DNA from: Temnothorax longispinosus
Taxonomy: Eukaryota; Arthropoda; Insecta; Hymenoptera; Formicidae
Direction of reading: 5' to 3'
NCBI RefSeq assembly: GCF_030848805.1
Contig: NC_092363.1
Location: forward strand, 1,736,001-1,800,000
DNA length: 64,000 nucleotides
Shown piece by piece: positions 49,098 to 62,238 of this stretch. Position 1 is the first letter of the stretch; each line of letters opens with the position of its first letter. Below the pieces are notes generated by a model that was given only the letters and a program-made list of their open reading frames with translations, was not told the origin of the DNA and made no database searches. The position numbers were made by a program, and so were the translations under genes.

Positions 49098-49237
49098 GGC
49101 CCAGTTTCACAAGTGTCGGTTAACTTTTAATCTTAGATTAACTCACTCTTCGTCTCCTTCTAACGTCCCTCTTAGAAAGAGACAAAGAGTGAGTTAATCT
49201 AAAATTAAAAGTTAACCGACACTTGTGAAACTGGGCC
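49098..49237. mobile_element. GGCCCAGTTTCAC-family foldback, near-perfect copy
   Basis: A 140-bp palindrome: GGCCCAGTTTCACAAGTGTC at the left and GACACTTGTGAAACTGGGCC at the right are exact complements, and pairing continues almost to the centre (AACTCACTCTT with AAGAGTGAGTT). The best-preserved member of the family in the window. Confidence 0.92.
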
Positions 49238-50135
49238 TAAATTAGGACAAATCGCGAGCAACTGATCGCTGACTCAAAGCGTTCGCGAGAAAAAAAACAT
49301 GCGTACGTGAACGTGAACGGCACTTTAAAAATATCTTCTCATCATAGATCTCATCGGATGTACGACCGGTAATGCGTCACACGAAACGTCACGGTAGTAT
49401 TCGCACTCGAATAATAGCGTCACAGTCCGAGAATATAATGACGACGAGACATTGCGGTGAATCGTAATTGATTACGTGGAGAGGTGCGATCTCTCGTGCG
49501 TTCTCCAAATTTGGCCGTGTGAAAGGATTAATCATATTTGGATTCGGCATCAACAGCAAATAGATTATCGACGGTCGTGCGAGGTAAATCAATTTGACTC
49601 GGTTTGCTGAATATGGAAAATACGGCATTATCTCGAGAAGCATAGACACAATCTCTTTTCTCCTTCATTACATACATATATATATCAATTATTATATATA
49701 GTAATGTACGTATGTCGAAAGTATACGATGCCTCAGTCATGAAGCTTTTACAGTAATATGAAATCAGTCTTGCAGACCGATCGGACCGAAACTTTCGCGA
49801 TCGGCGAGCGACCCGTACTTTCATGCGCATCCGTATCTCGCACGCGTGACTAGCATGATGCGAGTATTGCGATTCTTTATATGTAAACGAACTCGTATTT
49901 TTACCATACAATGTTCCGATTCCGTTATTAAATATCCAGCAGGATTCCTTTTACAGCAATTGCGGAAACCATTTTAACCTTCATAACTTTTAGACATGCG
50001 AGTGATAAGTAATTATTTCCCGTTGTCATGAGAAGTTAAATACATTTTCTGAATAAACGCGGAATCAATACAGAAATAAAATCGCTCGTGCAAAAACAGA
50101 GAAATTTTTATCTAGTTTATCGAGTTGATAAAATA

Positions 50136-50363
50136 TCCTAATGTTTCGGCATTGAGTTAAATAACATTTTGACAATTAAATTAAACAACATTTTTAACTA
50201 CCAAGTGTGTCAGAATTTATTATTTTAACATAAAACAGTATTATTTTAACTTTATTGGTTTAGTTAAATTAACGAAATATTAAATAAGAGCAGTGGCGAC
50301 CTATAAGAATGATTAAAAATAACTCAAATTGAGTATAATTTGAAAACTACGAATTTAACACTG
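50136..50363 (+). mobile_element. CACTGTTAAAT-family MITE, copy E (degraded)
   Basis: A decayed copy in the same orientation as copy A. The inner part (GAGCAGTGGCGACCTATAAG, CAAATTGAGTATAATTTGA) is well preserved. The left terminus is not recognisable, and the right end reads GAATTTAACACTG, with one change from the family end. The left coordinate is approximate. Confidence 0.7.
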
Positions 50364-51539
50364 AATAGCTATTTTATTTCCAATATACTCCGTCGCTATT
50401 ATTAGCGGTCAACTGTTATTCTAATTAGAATAATGGGTGTCAGTATGAAAATGTTATGTGTGACTAATTTGATATCGTTGTTGAACTTATCTATCCATCG
50501 CGGCAATTGATATGTGATCGGTGTAACTCACATTCACGCAAGGTGATTACATATAAGCGACACCATTACTCACGGATTCGTCCTATCTGTTTTCTGCGCT
50601 CATTAATAGCTTCGGGACAAGGTGTAGACGCGATATACTCGTATTGAATATTGAAGCAAATTAGACACGGATAAAATAATATGCAGCTATGAATTCAAAG
50701 CGGCGCTGATATATCTGAATTACTTTCTATTAATGGACCGTGACTTCTCGGTGAAAGCCGAGAAAGTTCTAATTTCAATTTTGCCCTTATCATACACAAC
50801 CGTCTAACAGATAATCATTACGTAAAATATATACATAATATATGTAAATTAGAAAATATGGCGTATAATGGCGTTAAATGATGACGTAATACGAATGATA
50901 TTTTGTTTACTGTCCTATACACAAGCAATATTTGTCACTGTCTCCATAAGCGATATCTCACATTTATTGTTCGAGATTAAAGAATTTATTAAGAACGAAG
51001 ATCCAAAAAGAGGTCGAAATGAAATTCTTGGCGTCTCGAGGCCCGGCGACTCAAGTTTTTTTTCCACACAGACAGTGTCATCCGGTAAGACGTAGGTTTT
51101 CCCGTTTCCATTTCCGTCTCGGACAGGCGCGACTGTATCGCTCGCGTAGACGTATAAGTAAAGATCGTTATATCTACGTCTGCATCATCGTCAAAATAAC
51201 ATAAAGCGCTTAGAGCTGCTTAAAAGCGGAGACCTTCATTTTTACAAGCGCATTGCGCGCAAGCAATAAATTGCCTTACGAGTATACAAGTTTATAGCTA
51301 GGATGATTCGTTCGAAAATAAATATTCAGATGCATCTCAGAAAGAATCTTATCCTGAGTAATGTCTACATGTTTATTGTTTAACTTTATTTTTGCCTCTC
51401 TTATCTCTTTCCTATATCTACATACAATTATGTACATATAATTATGCTCGACCTACACAAACATTACAATACAAATATTAGAGGACAAAATAAGAGGATC
51501 TGTAAGTATTTGATGTGAACATAATCATATCAGGTTTTT

Positions 51540-51683
51540 AACCGACTTCAAAAAAAGCTCTAAAAAATATTTAAAAATTAAAAAAAAAAATTGAAAAAAG
51601 CTTTAAAAAGTATAAAATAATACTTTTAAGAATCCCTTTCAATTTTTAAAGTCGGCGTCAAAATAATTTATTTGAAGTCGGTT
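51540..51683. mobile_element. MITE with ACCGACTTCAAA ends
   Basis: The left end AACCGACTTCAAAAAAAG and right end TTTGAAGTCGGTT are inverted over 12-13 bp. The 144-bp interior is poly(A/T)-rich and has a second internal pair, CTTTAAAAAG and CAATTTTTAAAGTCGG. Ends of this kind recur in many insect genomes (general knowledge). Confidence 0.75.
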
Positions 51684-51804
51684 CTATTTAAAAAAAAAAA
51701 AGTTTATTGGTAAAAATAAGGCAACGATGTATGTTGTCCATCAACGCGTGATCTCGGGTCATCGGAATGCGACACGCACCATGTCGCAATGAAATTAATC
51801 ACCG

Positions 51805-52608
51805 CTAATCGGTTGCTTCGCAGCACGAAATGCAATTCGGAGGATCTCCGGTGCGTAGGCGACGGAAGGTACCTTTCCTGCAGTCATGCCCGTTGATTCG
51901 GGTAGGTAGGTGAGACTTTAAGAGAAAGAGAGAAAGGCCAGGGGGAACCGCGAAAAAGGAAGAGTGTGCGAGGTGTGCGAACAGGACAGGACGATGCCTT
52001 TGCCAGACAGTTGTAGGAGCGACCGGCGACATTGCACACGCGGCATTTCCTTCCTCCGGCGTGGCACGCGGGCGCAACGTGGTGGTAAAACACCGTGAGG
52101 TGAGGTGCACAAGGTGCCCCGAATGCCTGAATATCGTACGCGGTGTGTCGAGTCGCGCATCGTCGCAAAAGTCGCGTCGCGTCGCGTCGCATATCGCGGG
52201 ACCACAGAGTGGGACGGGACGACACTGGCGCAGGGCCAGTAGAGGATCCACCGATATATAAAGATCACCGGTCACGCGGCGCAAGAGGCTACTCGTGCAT
52301 CGTCGTCCAAGTGCAGTGGTTGCATCTCGCGACGTGTGTTCATGGGAGGAGGGATGCGCTGAAGCGAGTCCCCCGTATTTGAGATTTCTTTCGTGCGTTT
52401 CACAGATGAACTCGTCGGAGTGCGATATATGCGCCTGAAGCGGCCGGTCTACCTGTTTTGGAGGTGCATCGAGGGAGATCGATATCGCCGAGGACGCCGA
52501 TATACGGCATATTATAAATGATCGTGAGTGCATCTGCATATTTCGTTGTGCGACGAGAATGTTTAGTTTAAAACTTAGCGTACCACGTGCGCCAGGAGAG
52601 CCCGTCAT
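51805..52608 (-). other. Long open frame of 267 codons, coding status doubtful
   Basis: An uninterrupted minus-strand frame in a CpG-rich patch (GTCGCGTCGC repeats near 52,175). It is rich in Arg, His, Ser, Thr and Cys, has no domain, transmembrane or signal pattern that I recognise, and other frames in the same DNA are also open for more than 100 codons. I think GC composition, not coding, is the likelier cause; the block could be a promoter or a non-coding RNA exon. Confidence 0.2.
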
Positions 52609-55600
52609 CGTAGTAATTACCTGATCTTACGTAGCTACATGTGATAGATGAAAAATTACCGTGCCCAGTGATCTTGGTGATTTATTTCCTCAAATAAAAT
52701 AATTTTATTTCAACTGATTGATGTTTTGCAATTAAGAAAATAAAACTGTAATATATTTTAGTATATTAGAAAAATAGAATCTTTCGTAAAGTTTTAAGCG
52801 AAGCATCTAGAAACGCATTTACCTGTAAAAATCAGAACAAAAATAGAGCAATTAGGTATGTACAACTGCAACACAATAACTGTTGTAGCTAATGAGAATC
52901 TAGTAAATCTCATATAGATGGAAATCTTCTAGATCACAGACTTTGACTCCGATTACGCACATAGTTGATCTGTGTATCAACATCCATTCATCTTCATACG
53001 TGTATCCGTGCTATTTATCCGACCGACGTTAAGGTTTAAGAGGTCTTCCGAGAAACACTAATTATAACGCGTACGGTCATCATGCGTCAGGATGTCGCTC
53101 ATTATTACATATCCATTGCTACTTGTGTGTGTAATAGCGAGGAGGACAATTAGTTCTAACGTTCGTGTTGGCAGCGTTACTTCCACCAAATATTTCAAAC
53201 AATACGTAACGAGAAACTTGCATAATTAATATGTAACAAATATAAATAGAATAAATATTCTTCCAAATTTATATTATGCAGAATTAGGAAGATATGAAGT
53301 TGCCCACTACGAGAGCCACTTTCGAAAATTGTGCTTCCTGCGAAGGCTCGCCGGTAGTCTCACTTTCTGTACTCGTTAAGTCGGAATTATATTGTTAAAT
53401 GAGCCTGAAATAAAAGCATGCAGTGGAAGGTGTTGTTAATAGTTCCCGCGGTATACTCGCGCATTTCGCTCGGGGCTCTCGGAATATCCGGTCAATCGCG
53501 CGTATGCGAAAGTTAGAACTTCCGGCGGCACGTCGTCGCGGTGACGGCTTGATGCGTTTATAACGTGCTTAATTACCTTCATCTCGTTTTGTCAATTATA
53601 TACACGATCGAGCGACTTGTCGGCCGATTGGCGGCCGATTACTTTCACTTGGATATAATTTTGTCCTCGAAAAACATTCAGAAGGCAAAGCGAACCAAAT
53701 GAAATTCAGAGCACGTCGGTAATTCATTCTTTTTTCTTTTTTTTTCTTCGGCTAAAAAATGCAAGCAGCACGACGAAATCGTGTTTTTAGGAAATTCATT
53801 GACCGAAGATCAAATACTAGTCCGCACTCTCAATGTACTGATGTTGCGTATCTGGCGCACGACGGAGCTGCTCCCTCGAGACAGGAAAAGGGAAAGAGAT
53901 AATAAATCGGTATAAATGGCCATTGGCTATCATGACGTGATCGTTTTATGATCCACTGTTAAGAACGGTCAGAATATCATCGTGTATTCACGAGGGGCGT
54001 TACATAATTCCGTTTCGCGAATACGCAAAACCGCACAGTGGAGCAAAAAACGAAAATAATCGCGGTGCGGAGAATGAAAAATTTAAAACGATTATTTTTT
54101 TGTCAATACAGGGCAAACAGTTGGAGATCGATTGTGCGCCGTATACACGGCGGTTGTACGGTATTCCTAGCGCCACTAAACCGCGACCGCTTATCAAGTT
54201 ATGCAAGTCGTGCATGAAGTCGCCCGGACAAAATAAAATAGGTGGTTGTACACAGAGAAAGTCGCGCGTCGTGTGTTTAGCGAGATCCAGTAATAGTATC
54301 TTTCCGATTCTTCACTTAAAATGCGGTATTGAGGCATGACACCGGTGTACGTAAGTGTATCGTATTACGTGCGCGGCAAGTAATCCAGTATTTGTTACGG
54401 AATAATATGAAAGTCACCGATTAGAGCGTAGTCGGAGAAAGGAGAGGGTTGTATCGGTATATTCGAGCTTTACTACATTTCTTTCTTTCTTTTTTTTTTC
54501 AAGACGATAGCGTCGCAATCTCGATATCGTATTAGTATTACGCGCGAAGTAACCGCCTCGCGTACATCGGCCGCTAACTTTCAGAGGCGAAATGATTGAA
54601 GCGCATTTGAATATAAAGTATCTCACGCAAATGTATCTCCCTCTCGCGAGTGCATTTCGATTACGGACCTTCGCGACGGACGAACGACAACACGGCGAGC
54701 AGGGTCATCAATGGAACCTTGGGCACGACCTTGCTTGCACGCTGGCGTCGCTGGCCAGGTTCCCCTCTCGCCGGGACTGATCGTCCTTAATTACCTAGTA
54801 GGTGCAATACGGCGGCGTCTAAACTTGTGCAGCGGACGCGAGGGATTGACGTAAGCGTGAGAATGTGCACGTACAAAGTGGAATGCGGATAAAAATAAGA
54901 AGAATCGCTCTGGGCGATTTGCGGGACTAGACCGTGCTCGTCTTGGGATGCCCGGACTGTGATTCATTCGCACGTTAGGATAAACCTGTTCGATTTGAAA
55001 TCCGGCGGTCGTGCGCGCGATTAGAGTCGGCAACGGATTCATTAACACATCAGAGAAACAATCGGCTGGAATCCAACGGGTGACAACGGCGCGAATTCCG
55101 ACGACTACGTCTCATCGCACGTCTGTTTTGCAAACGTGATAGATATACCGCGATCTCACGCGCGTCCTTCGCGCGTTAATCAAAGCGTGTAAAAACTTGC
55201 GATCGCAAATACGCGACATTAAGAGCGATCGGCCGAATGTTGAACTTTTTATCACCGGAGAGATATGCCTGAAATATAATTCCGAGTAAATTAAGACGGG
55301 AGCCTCGCGGTATGACAATATTTTTTCAAAGTGAATTCACTTGAGAGTTTAAAAACTTTTCTGTAATTTTTTTATAATTATCTCGCCGTCTGTATACGTG
55401 GGTTTACGGCGCGGCGTCCGAGCAGAAATGATATCTGCTCGTAACCGAAAACTTGCAAGCCAGAAAACATTAAATAAACGATGTTTATCAAAATGACTAT
55501 AAAATCGTCAATGTAGACAGATGTGAAATTTTTCAGATTTTTTAAAAATATTTTAAAGTAAGGAAAAATAGCGTTAAATGTAGCAGACCCACGTATACAT

Positions 55601-56700
55601 TCCGAGGGAGAAAAAAACCGCATACAGACGGAGGGTTATAAATTCTCGATATTTCGTTCGCGTGTAAAGGCTGCGAGATGATTCTCAGAGCGACGACTTT
55701 CGAAAGAGCGCGGTTAGTAACTTTGCATCCCAAAGTACACTCGAGAGTGTTGAAAGATTTACGGTTCTCTTATCTATCGTGAAGGTGAACGGTCGAACGA
55801 GTGCGAGCTGAAAACGCGCCGCTAACCCGCTGATGAGATTAGCGGAGATGTATTTATTGTACAAATTATTGCGCCACGAAGGTCTGCGGCCGTTCTCCGA
55901 GCTTTACCACGCGGTTTGACCTGTTTCTTCGGATTTTTCGCTGGTCGAGTTTGGTCGCCCGTTGCCTCAAGGCCGCCGCCACGGCGCTACGCGAAAGGAC
56001 TTTTTGCAGGATATTATGATTATAAATTGGGAACACGTGACAGATTTCTGAGAGATAATCTTGAGAACCGATTAAGTAACTTTGTCTTTCTCTGAGAAAG
56101 ACAAAGATAGAAAACAAGAATTTTGACACAAATTTGTATAAATTATGACTACGCAATTCCTTGTAGTGTGAAGCTTTTTATAAAATTTATGTCATTTATA
56201 CGATTCGATATTACATCAAATATAATCTAAAAAAAAAAAAGATTTATTGCAATAATTTGATATGCGACAAAAAGCTTCAGTCTGCTCGTTTTCGACGCTG
56301 AAGTTACTTATACATTCCATCACTCGTACACAATATGTATCGAAATTGCTAAAAATAAAATCATTCCGTCAATAAGATCCATAATCAGTTTATATAATAT
56401 ATCCACATTTAAATTTCCGTTCTTCTAGTAACGGCAAAGTACACAACACATGTCGTTTCGTTTGCACTTTCTGTAGATACACGGAAACGGGATTTATTTG
56501 CGAGACGCCTCAGAAAAGTACCGTTTCTCCGTGTCGAAAAAATTTCGCTCGCGTGCACGCTCCGTTAGGATTGTATCGGTACGTGAACCGCGCGAGTCTC
56601 CCTCATCTCAAGAGCGAGTTTACCGCGAGATGCGATTGAGATGCTGTAACTCGACGTGAGAGAGGTGCCCCGGGATGAACGAGACGAGCTGATTATGCAA

Positions 56701-56721
56701 GCGCGCGCGCGCGCGCGCGCG
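56701..56721. repeat. (GC)10 microsatellite
   Basis: Ten perfect GC dinucleotides plus one G. Such Z-DNA-prone runs also occur in shorter form near 35,130 and 9,310. Confidence 0.95.
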
Positions 56722-58162
56722 GGCTTGCCTCGGCGGAGCAAGCCGGTCAATGCCAAGGTGTTCCACTTCGAGTGCTACTCTTCCCTGTCGTTCCGACGGC
56801 GCCAATCTCGTCGCCGACTTCTTCTGAACTCACGGAGTCGGGGGATTCACCTCGGACGTGGTGCGCGCGATGAACTGTCGTATGACACGACGAATGCGAT
56901 ATAGCGACTACGTGATGCAGCGAATTCACAGTAATCGCACGTGTTTCCTCTGCGATGGGTGAACCCCCGCGTGCGAGTGGACAGCAGATTAAGTTAGCAA
57001 TACGACGGCATACAAATACATTTTGTATACGGAAAAATACTAGACGTATAAATAAGCTTACGGATATTTTACTTAAAAGAAGAATTTAATTATTTCTATT
57101 AAAATTTGCGAGTAGCGTATTGGTAGTTTGCTGAAGGCAATTAATTGCATCTCACACATTCATGCTACGTGCGCTCCAGCGTGTGATTTTCTCAATATAA
57201 GAGAAAAATAACGATAGAGATGTCGAATATACACGAATGTTCGAATTGCCCTAGAGATATAAGAAAGCATGCATATATACGCAATCTATATGCAGCAGAA
57301 AGCGATGTTTCCGACGTGCTAATTTAATTCACGAGTACCGCGTAGCCCGGAGCGATACATTAATATATGGCATCAAGTGCAGCGTGCCAATGGAGTGTCT
57401 AGGTAGCGCGGATATCCAGACTTATCTTTGCATCTGAAAGCGATAGAGATAATTCCCTGCGCACCGGGACACCTCACGCATTCATGTTTTAGCTTTCTCC
57501 GGGGTTTTATCGCTCTTACGCAAACATGCAGATCCGTAAGAAATGTAACAAATTATACGTTCGAGAATAATGTACTGTGCAACGCGGTAGAACTCGGAGC
57601 TCAACACCGAAAATAGAGTGGTTATAAATTGTTAATAAAGGGTTATCAAATAAAGAAGCGCTCGAGCAAAAGGTGCGTCGCGCAGGATGCTGTTTAGAGT
57701 CGATTATCGATTTCCTGTGTGAGCGAAGGTGTGCCCGCGACCACTTTCGAGAGTGAGTACCCCAAAGTTTCTATGCGCGGCTGTAAAATCGTTACGACGC
57801 GCCGAAAGTCCAAGCGCGGGGCAGCGCGCGTTGAGGAATTAATGCTGCTCAGCGAGCACAACGCGAAACAAAAAGGAAAGTAGTTGAAAGCGTAAATTCA
57901 ATTGGATAACGGTAGATCCGCGACTCTTACGTGGTGCCCGCGCGTCCGCGTGCAAGTGGCTTTGTTATATTCGCCCGGCAAGATGAGCGAATTGAGAATC
58001 GACAAAAATCGACAGATTTTCCGACCAATTGAACTCTCGAAATATAGAAGTGACACGATCTGTATTCCCGATAACGACGCGTAAATAGATACATATACTC
58101 TCTAGCCAAAAACGGTACCGTAGCTGCTAATCGCGGTATATCACGATCGACCGAACAAAACG

Positions 58163-58392
58163 AATGATATCAATATGATGAATCAACGTGAGGCTGTTTT
58201 GCAAAGATCTCTCGTTCCGCCAGACCGGCCTTTCACTCTCGCGGAACTAGTGCGATGGCTCAATGGCGTTTTATCTTTACCGTGGGACGCCTTTGATGGC
58301 CCAGACCCAAGGTCAACTTCCGTTATATTCTGGGATGTCTGGTGTGACCGAGAAACTGCATTCGAACCGATTTGATTTGCATACGTCGACAT
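58163..58392. other. Protein-like segment of unknown origin
   Basis: Both strands are open. The plus frame (58175-58375) reads a Trp-rich segment, FTLAELVRWLNGVLSLPWDA then SVIFWDVWCD. The minus frame (58392-58183) reads a Ser/Thr/Lys-rich segment, TEVDLGSGPSKASHGKDKTP. The block is more balanced in base composition than its AT-rich surroundings. I recognise neither protein. It could be a host micro-exon, a short secretory ORF or a worn transposon fragment. Confidence 0.2.
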
Positions 58393-59089
58393 TGCGACTA
58401 AATATTTATTATTTTCACATTAAAGCTTTTTAATGGGAATAATCAATATTCCGATGATGTGAAAGCAGATACGCGAGATCATATTAACGCAGTGAATACG
58501 CTAATTGTCGGACAAATATAAAGATACGGTAAATTTCATAGATCAAGAAAGGTGTTTCTAGCAAACCCGGAAGAAAATTACTCTTCCCTTCGAGTTTCCA
58601 AGTAAAGCTCTCGTGTGAGAGTCATAATTATTACGCCACGTCTATCTCGAAACTAGTTTCCGACTTTTTTTCCAATTTGGCGAGTGAGATCGAAGCGATC
58701 TGCTGCTGGTCGTAACGGCAAAGTCTGGTTCCGAACGTTTACTAGAGCAGGCCTCGTTGGTGGTGGCAACGTAACGGCACCTGCCAGCGGGAATCGCGGC
58801 TATCTTGCATCACGCCACGAAAAATCCTTCGACTTTCGTCTTGCGGAACCGACCACCTCCATTTTGGCGACGTACGGCCGGCCTATTTTGCAATATATAT
58901 ATGCATATCTTAGTTATTACGCGCATTGTGTGGGAACTGTGCAAAATGCGCGGGGCGAAGGAACGAGGCGATTATTCGAGTTCTCCGACACGACTCGAGC
59001 GGCCAACAAAGCTCGAACTTAATAGCTATCGAATCCGGGCGTCAAAAGCCAACGAACCGATTCAAGATCGCAATTTCGGCGAATGACCC

Positions 59090-59780
59090 GAGAACTGCTT
59101 ATTCAAGGAAACTTTAAGACGGTGTTGCGCAGACAGCAAAAGTGGAGACGGCGAAGCGCGGAAGGTACTATCGGCGTGATTTATGAGTATCGCGCGCTTA
59201 TTGCGCGCATGCATAAAAAGGTTTTGTTACCGGATGGTTGGGCAATCCGGGCGCGGATAATCCGCGAGCAAATGCGCGGCGATTCTTTCGCCTCTCGTCA
59301 CGTGAGTATCGCCGCCCTGAAAAGTAAGCAAAATCGAGCAGTACCGATTGCCGACAGAAGTGAAAGGAGAGGCCACGACATCACGCGCTTATTGTACTCT
59401 TTCCGAAGTTACGTGTCCTCGCGCGAGGACAGTCGCGCATAAAACACCCTCCGGGTAATCAGCGACGCTGAAATAATGCCAGACACACGAAGGAGCGATC
59501 TAATTACGATCGTTAATCGTACGAACCGGCGGCCGCGACTTCCTCCTTTCCACCGGCGCGGCGAAGCCGCCGTGTGTCCGTATCGCTACCGCTTGGAAAC
59601 GGCTCCACCTTCCCCGACGAACGACGTCCTTGGGGGGCCCGGTACACCGGGAGAGGGTGATGAAAATCCGCCAGTCACGTGTACCATGCCGGTTCGAGCG
59701 GTCGTACCGCGGTTCCGTCGAGGCCCGACGCGTTTCACCAATCGCAATCTCCTCCACCCATCGAAATATCGAAGATACGC
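59090..59780. promoter_or_regulatory. CpG-rich patch upstream of the secreted-protein gene
   Basis: A GC-rich block with overlapping open frames on both strands (59083-59442 and 59476-59838 plus; 59500-59853 minus), none with a recognised motif. It lies about 2.5 kb before the coding exon at 62,239, where a 5' exon and promoter are needed because that exon starts at a splice acceptor. The link is an inference. Confidence 0.3.
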
Positions 59781-62238
59781 GGCCACTTATCGGCCCGTAA
59801 ACTCGACAAGCAACAACGTATACTTCGGGAAACGTTAATTGGAGGATACACACTTGAACGTGGGAAAATCACCTTACGTGACTTATTTTGTGCGATGCAA
59901 CGCCGGAATCACGCGTAGCTCGAGTGCAATCGAGAACCGGTCCTGTTAATAAGACGCAAATCTCGAGACGCGATTTTCTTCTAGAGCGAAACATCGTTCG
60001 TGATGTTGTGAGCAGTGTCGGTTAAATGTCGGAAAACGAGTATGCTAAATCGTAGAGTAAGCCCGTCGGTGAGTGCACAATGGAAGTATCCGCGGCCAAT
60101 CTGACTTATCGAAGCGCGACGGAGAAAGATGATTCTTTGACGCTAAGATGATTTCAGAAAGGAAATTCATGTCGCAACTTACACGCGTACAATTCTGCGA
60201 TCGCTCGTTTGACGCTCTAATTAATTGAAGATATTTGAAAACCAGAGTAATTCAAAGTGTTCATTGAGAATGAACGATGATTTTTAAGGGATAGTTGGTG
60301 ATTATAAGACTCGTTGGCAAATCTCTGGAGTATTTTAATACCGTATTACAATATGTACGTGCAATACTCTTGATGAATCACGCAGTGACATATCTTCTAC
60401 GAGTGTTAAGGACACATTGATGATTTCGTGGCCACGTGCATCAGTGATCGAGTGTTACGTGTTTCATTGATTCTTCTTGTACGCGTATAAACGTTGGTGC
60501 TCCGTCACGTAGCACGCGTAGATTAAGTAGTTACTTGCGCGGAGAAATCGAGCGCACTCACGTAAGGCGTTTTACGTCTCTATCGTCGGACTTGGCCGGA
60601 CCACCTTGCAGGTACCCCGAGGAAGCGCATTATCGCATGTGACGGTTCAATTACAGCAATTCAGCGACATACCAGAAATCTCAGCGTGTCGTAAACGTTT
60701 GTCGTGCCGTTCCGGATGTACGGAGAAAGGTACATCTTGATACCGCATTCATTAAACGCAATTTAAAATTCGCAAGAAAATCGATCGCGGACATGTACAA
60801 TCCACTTCTAATATTTTAAAAAGCTATGGGAATATCGTGAAGATTGAAATAAAAACAGATTGATTATCGAGATTGATGTTTAAACTCGCAGTATCGATAT
60901 ACACACACAATTACGGAATTTATAATTTGATTATGAGTTTTTAAATTGCATGACATGATTGCAATGACATGATATTTTAACTGAAATCACATATTGCTTG
61001 CATAATGTTATTTATATAACGACTTTCTATTTATAGCGATTGTGAAGCGAGCAATTAAGATATCGTAATAAGCGTAGGATCCATGGATCGCGGATAAACG
61101 AATCGAGGGAAGCTAGTTTTCAGAAAAAAAAAGTCTGAAGAGATAGGCAAAGTGCGACGTCCGCGGGCCTGTCGGAAACGCATTATCGTGTTGCTCGCGC
61201 TGGCGTTACTTCCGCAAACTTACACGAGCCGCGCGCCTTGCAGCAACTCGTGTCCGACGTTAATGCATCGGCGTGTGCCTACAGGAAAACCTACGCTGCC
61301 CCGCACCGGTTCGTTACTCAGTCGCGAGTCATTACGAGTCGGCCGGTACTCCAGTGACCCGTGAATGTTTGTCGAACGTTCACCGGTCTGTTCGCCAGGG
61401 AAAGGCGTGGCAGCCCCCTCAATATCGCATTCTCGTATCACCGCAATCCCGAGTGGTGGATTTAACGAATTCTCCGAATGTATACGAACATAGGTCTCGA
61501 GAGATCAACCGCCGATACGTAGAAGATCAGCGCAATTCGCGAAAATTGTTCTTGTCTCACGATACTCTCACTTTGAAATCTTAAAAAGTCATCCCGGGAG
61601 ATCGCGTTATTTGATATTTTCATTTTTACGTTTTCTTTTGTGATATTCGTCTATATAGTGTTCTCTCAAGTCGCGACTGTTCGTAAAACTGTTGAAAATA
61701 TTTCAGAGGTTTACAGCGGCACAGTTTGTAAAATAGTAATAGGAGCAAGAACCATTAGTAGCGTATCTTTGTTACCGCAAGACTAAATTGCAGGGCAGCG
61801 CGGTGGCCTGGCTAGGATGCGAATAAACATACGCTTTGTTCGTGACTTAGTACTTAATTGGCACCGTTGCACAATTAGATCCTTGACATACGGTGGAAAA
61901 CCGCGTGGCTACGTCTATGAATGTAATTCCGGTCATTGTGAATAATAAACTGTTTTATTTGCTGCGCAACGCGTCTTTTACTGACCTATTAAACGCATAA
62001 ATCATTTCATGTAGAAAAATTAAGCGTACGATTTAATTAACATATCTAGTCCCCGTAGAAAAGTGCATATCGAAGTACGCGCGAGTTTACACTTTTCCAT
62101 TATATACTGGCTCTCACGCGCGCGCGAGATAAAAACTGTTCTCTGTGATCGCGGGATAAAAATACCATTTTCTGATCGTTCTATAACTGAAAATATATAG
62201 GTCAAGAGATAAATAACACGAGCATCTTCTATTTTCAG

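Larger units (their letters stand above)
34577..62238. other. 27.7 kb without a firmly recognised gene
   Basis: No exon with a known domain was found on either strand, although the missing NAA15 exons (minus) and 5' exons of the gene at 62,239 (plus) could be expected here. The stretch contains five inverted-repeat elements besides the MITE at 34757 and copy E, several CpG-rich patches (35.1-35.4, 42.3-42.9, 51.8-52.4, 59.1-59.8 kb), a (GC)10 run and AT-rich DNA between them. Two doubtful ORFs are listed separately. Confidence 0.5.

Noticed and set aside
58340..58370. GGTTCGAATG-like B box suggesting a tRNA gene
   Set aside because: There is no matching A box, acceptor stem or anticodon arm at the right spacing on the minus strand.
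59083..59853. Frames of 117-120 codons on both strands
   Set aside because: No motif, opposite frames are equally open and the DNA is GC-rich; listed as a CpG-rich patch instead.
61152..61364. Signal-peptide-like frame (RIIVLLALALLPQTYTS)
   Set aside because: It begins with GTG, has an in-frame stop just upstream and no ATG, and no splice acceptor that would supply one. It may be part of the 5' region of the downstream gene.
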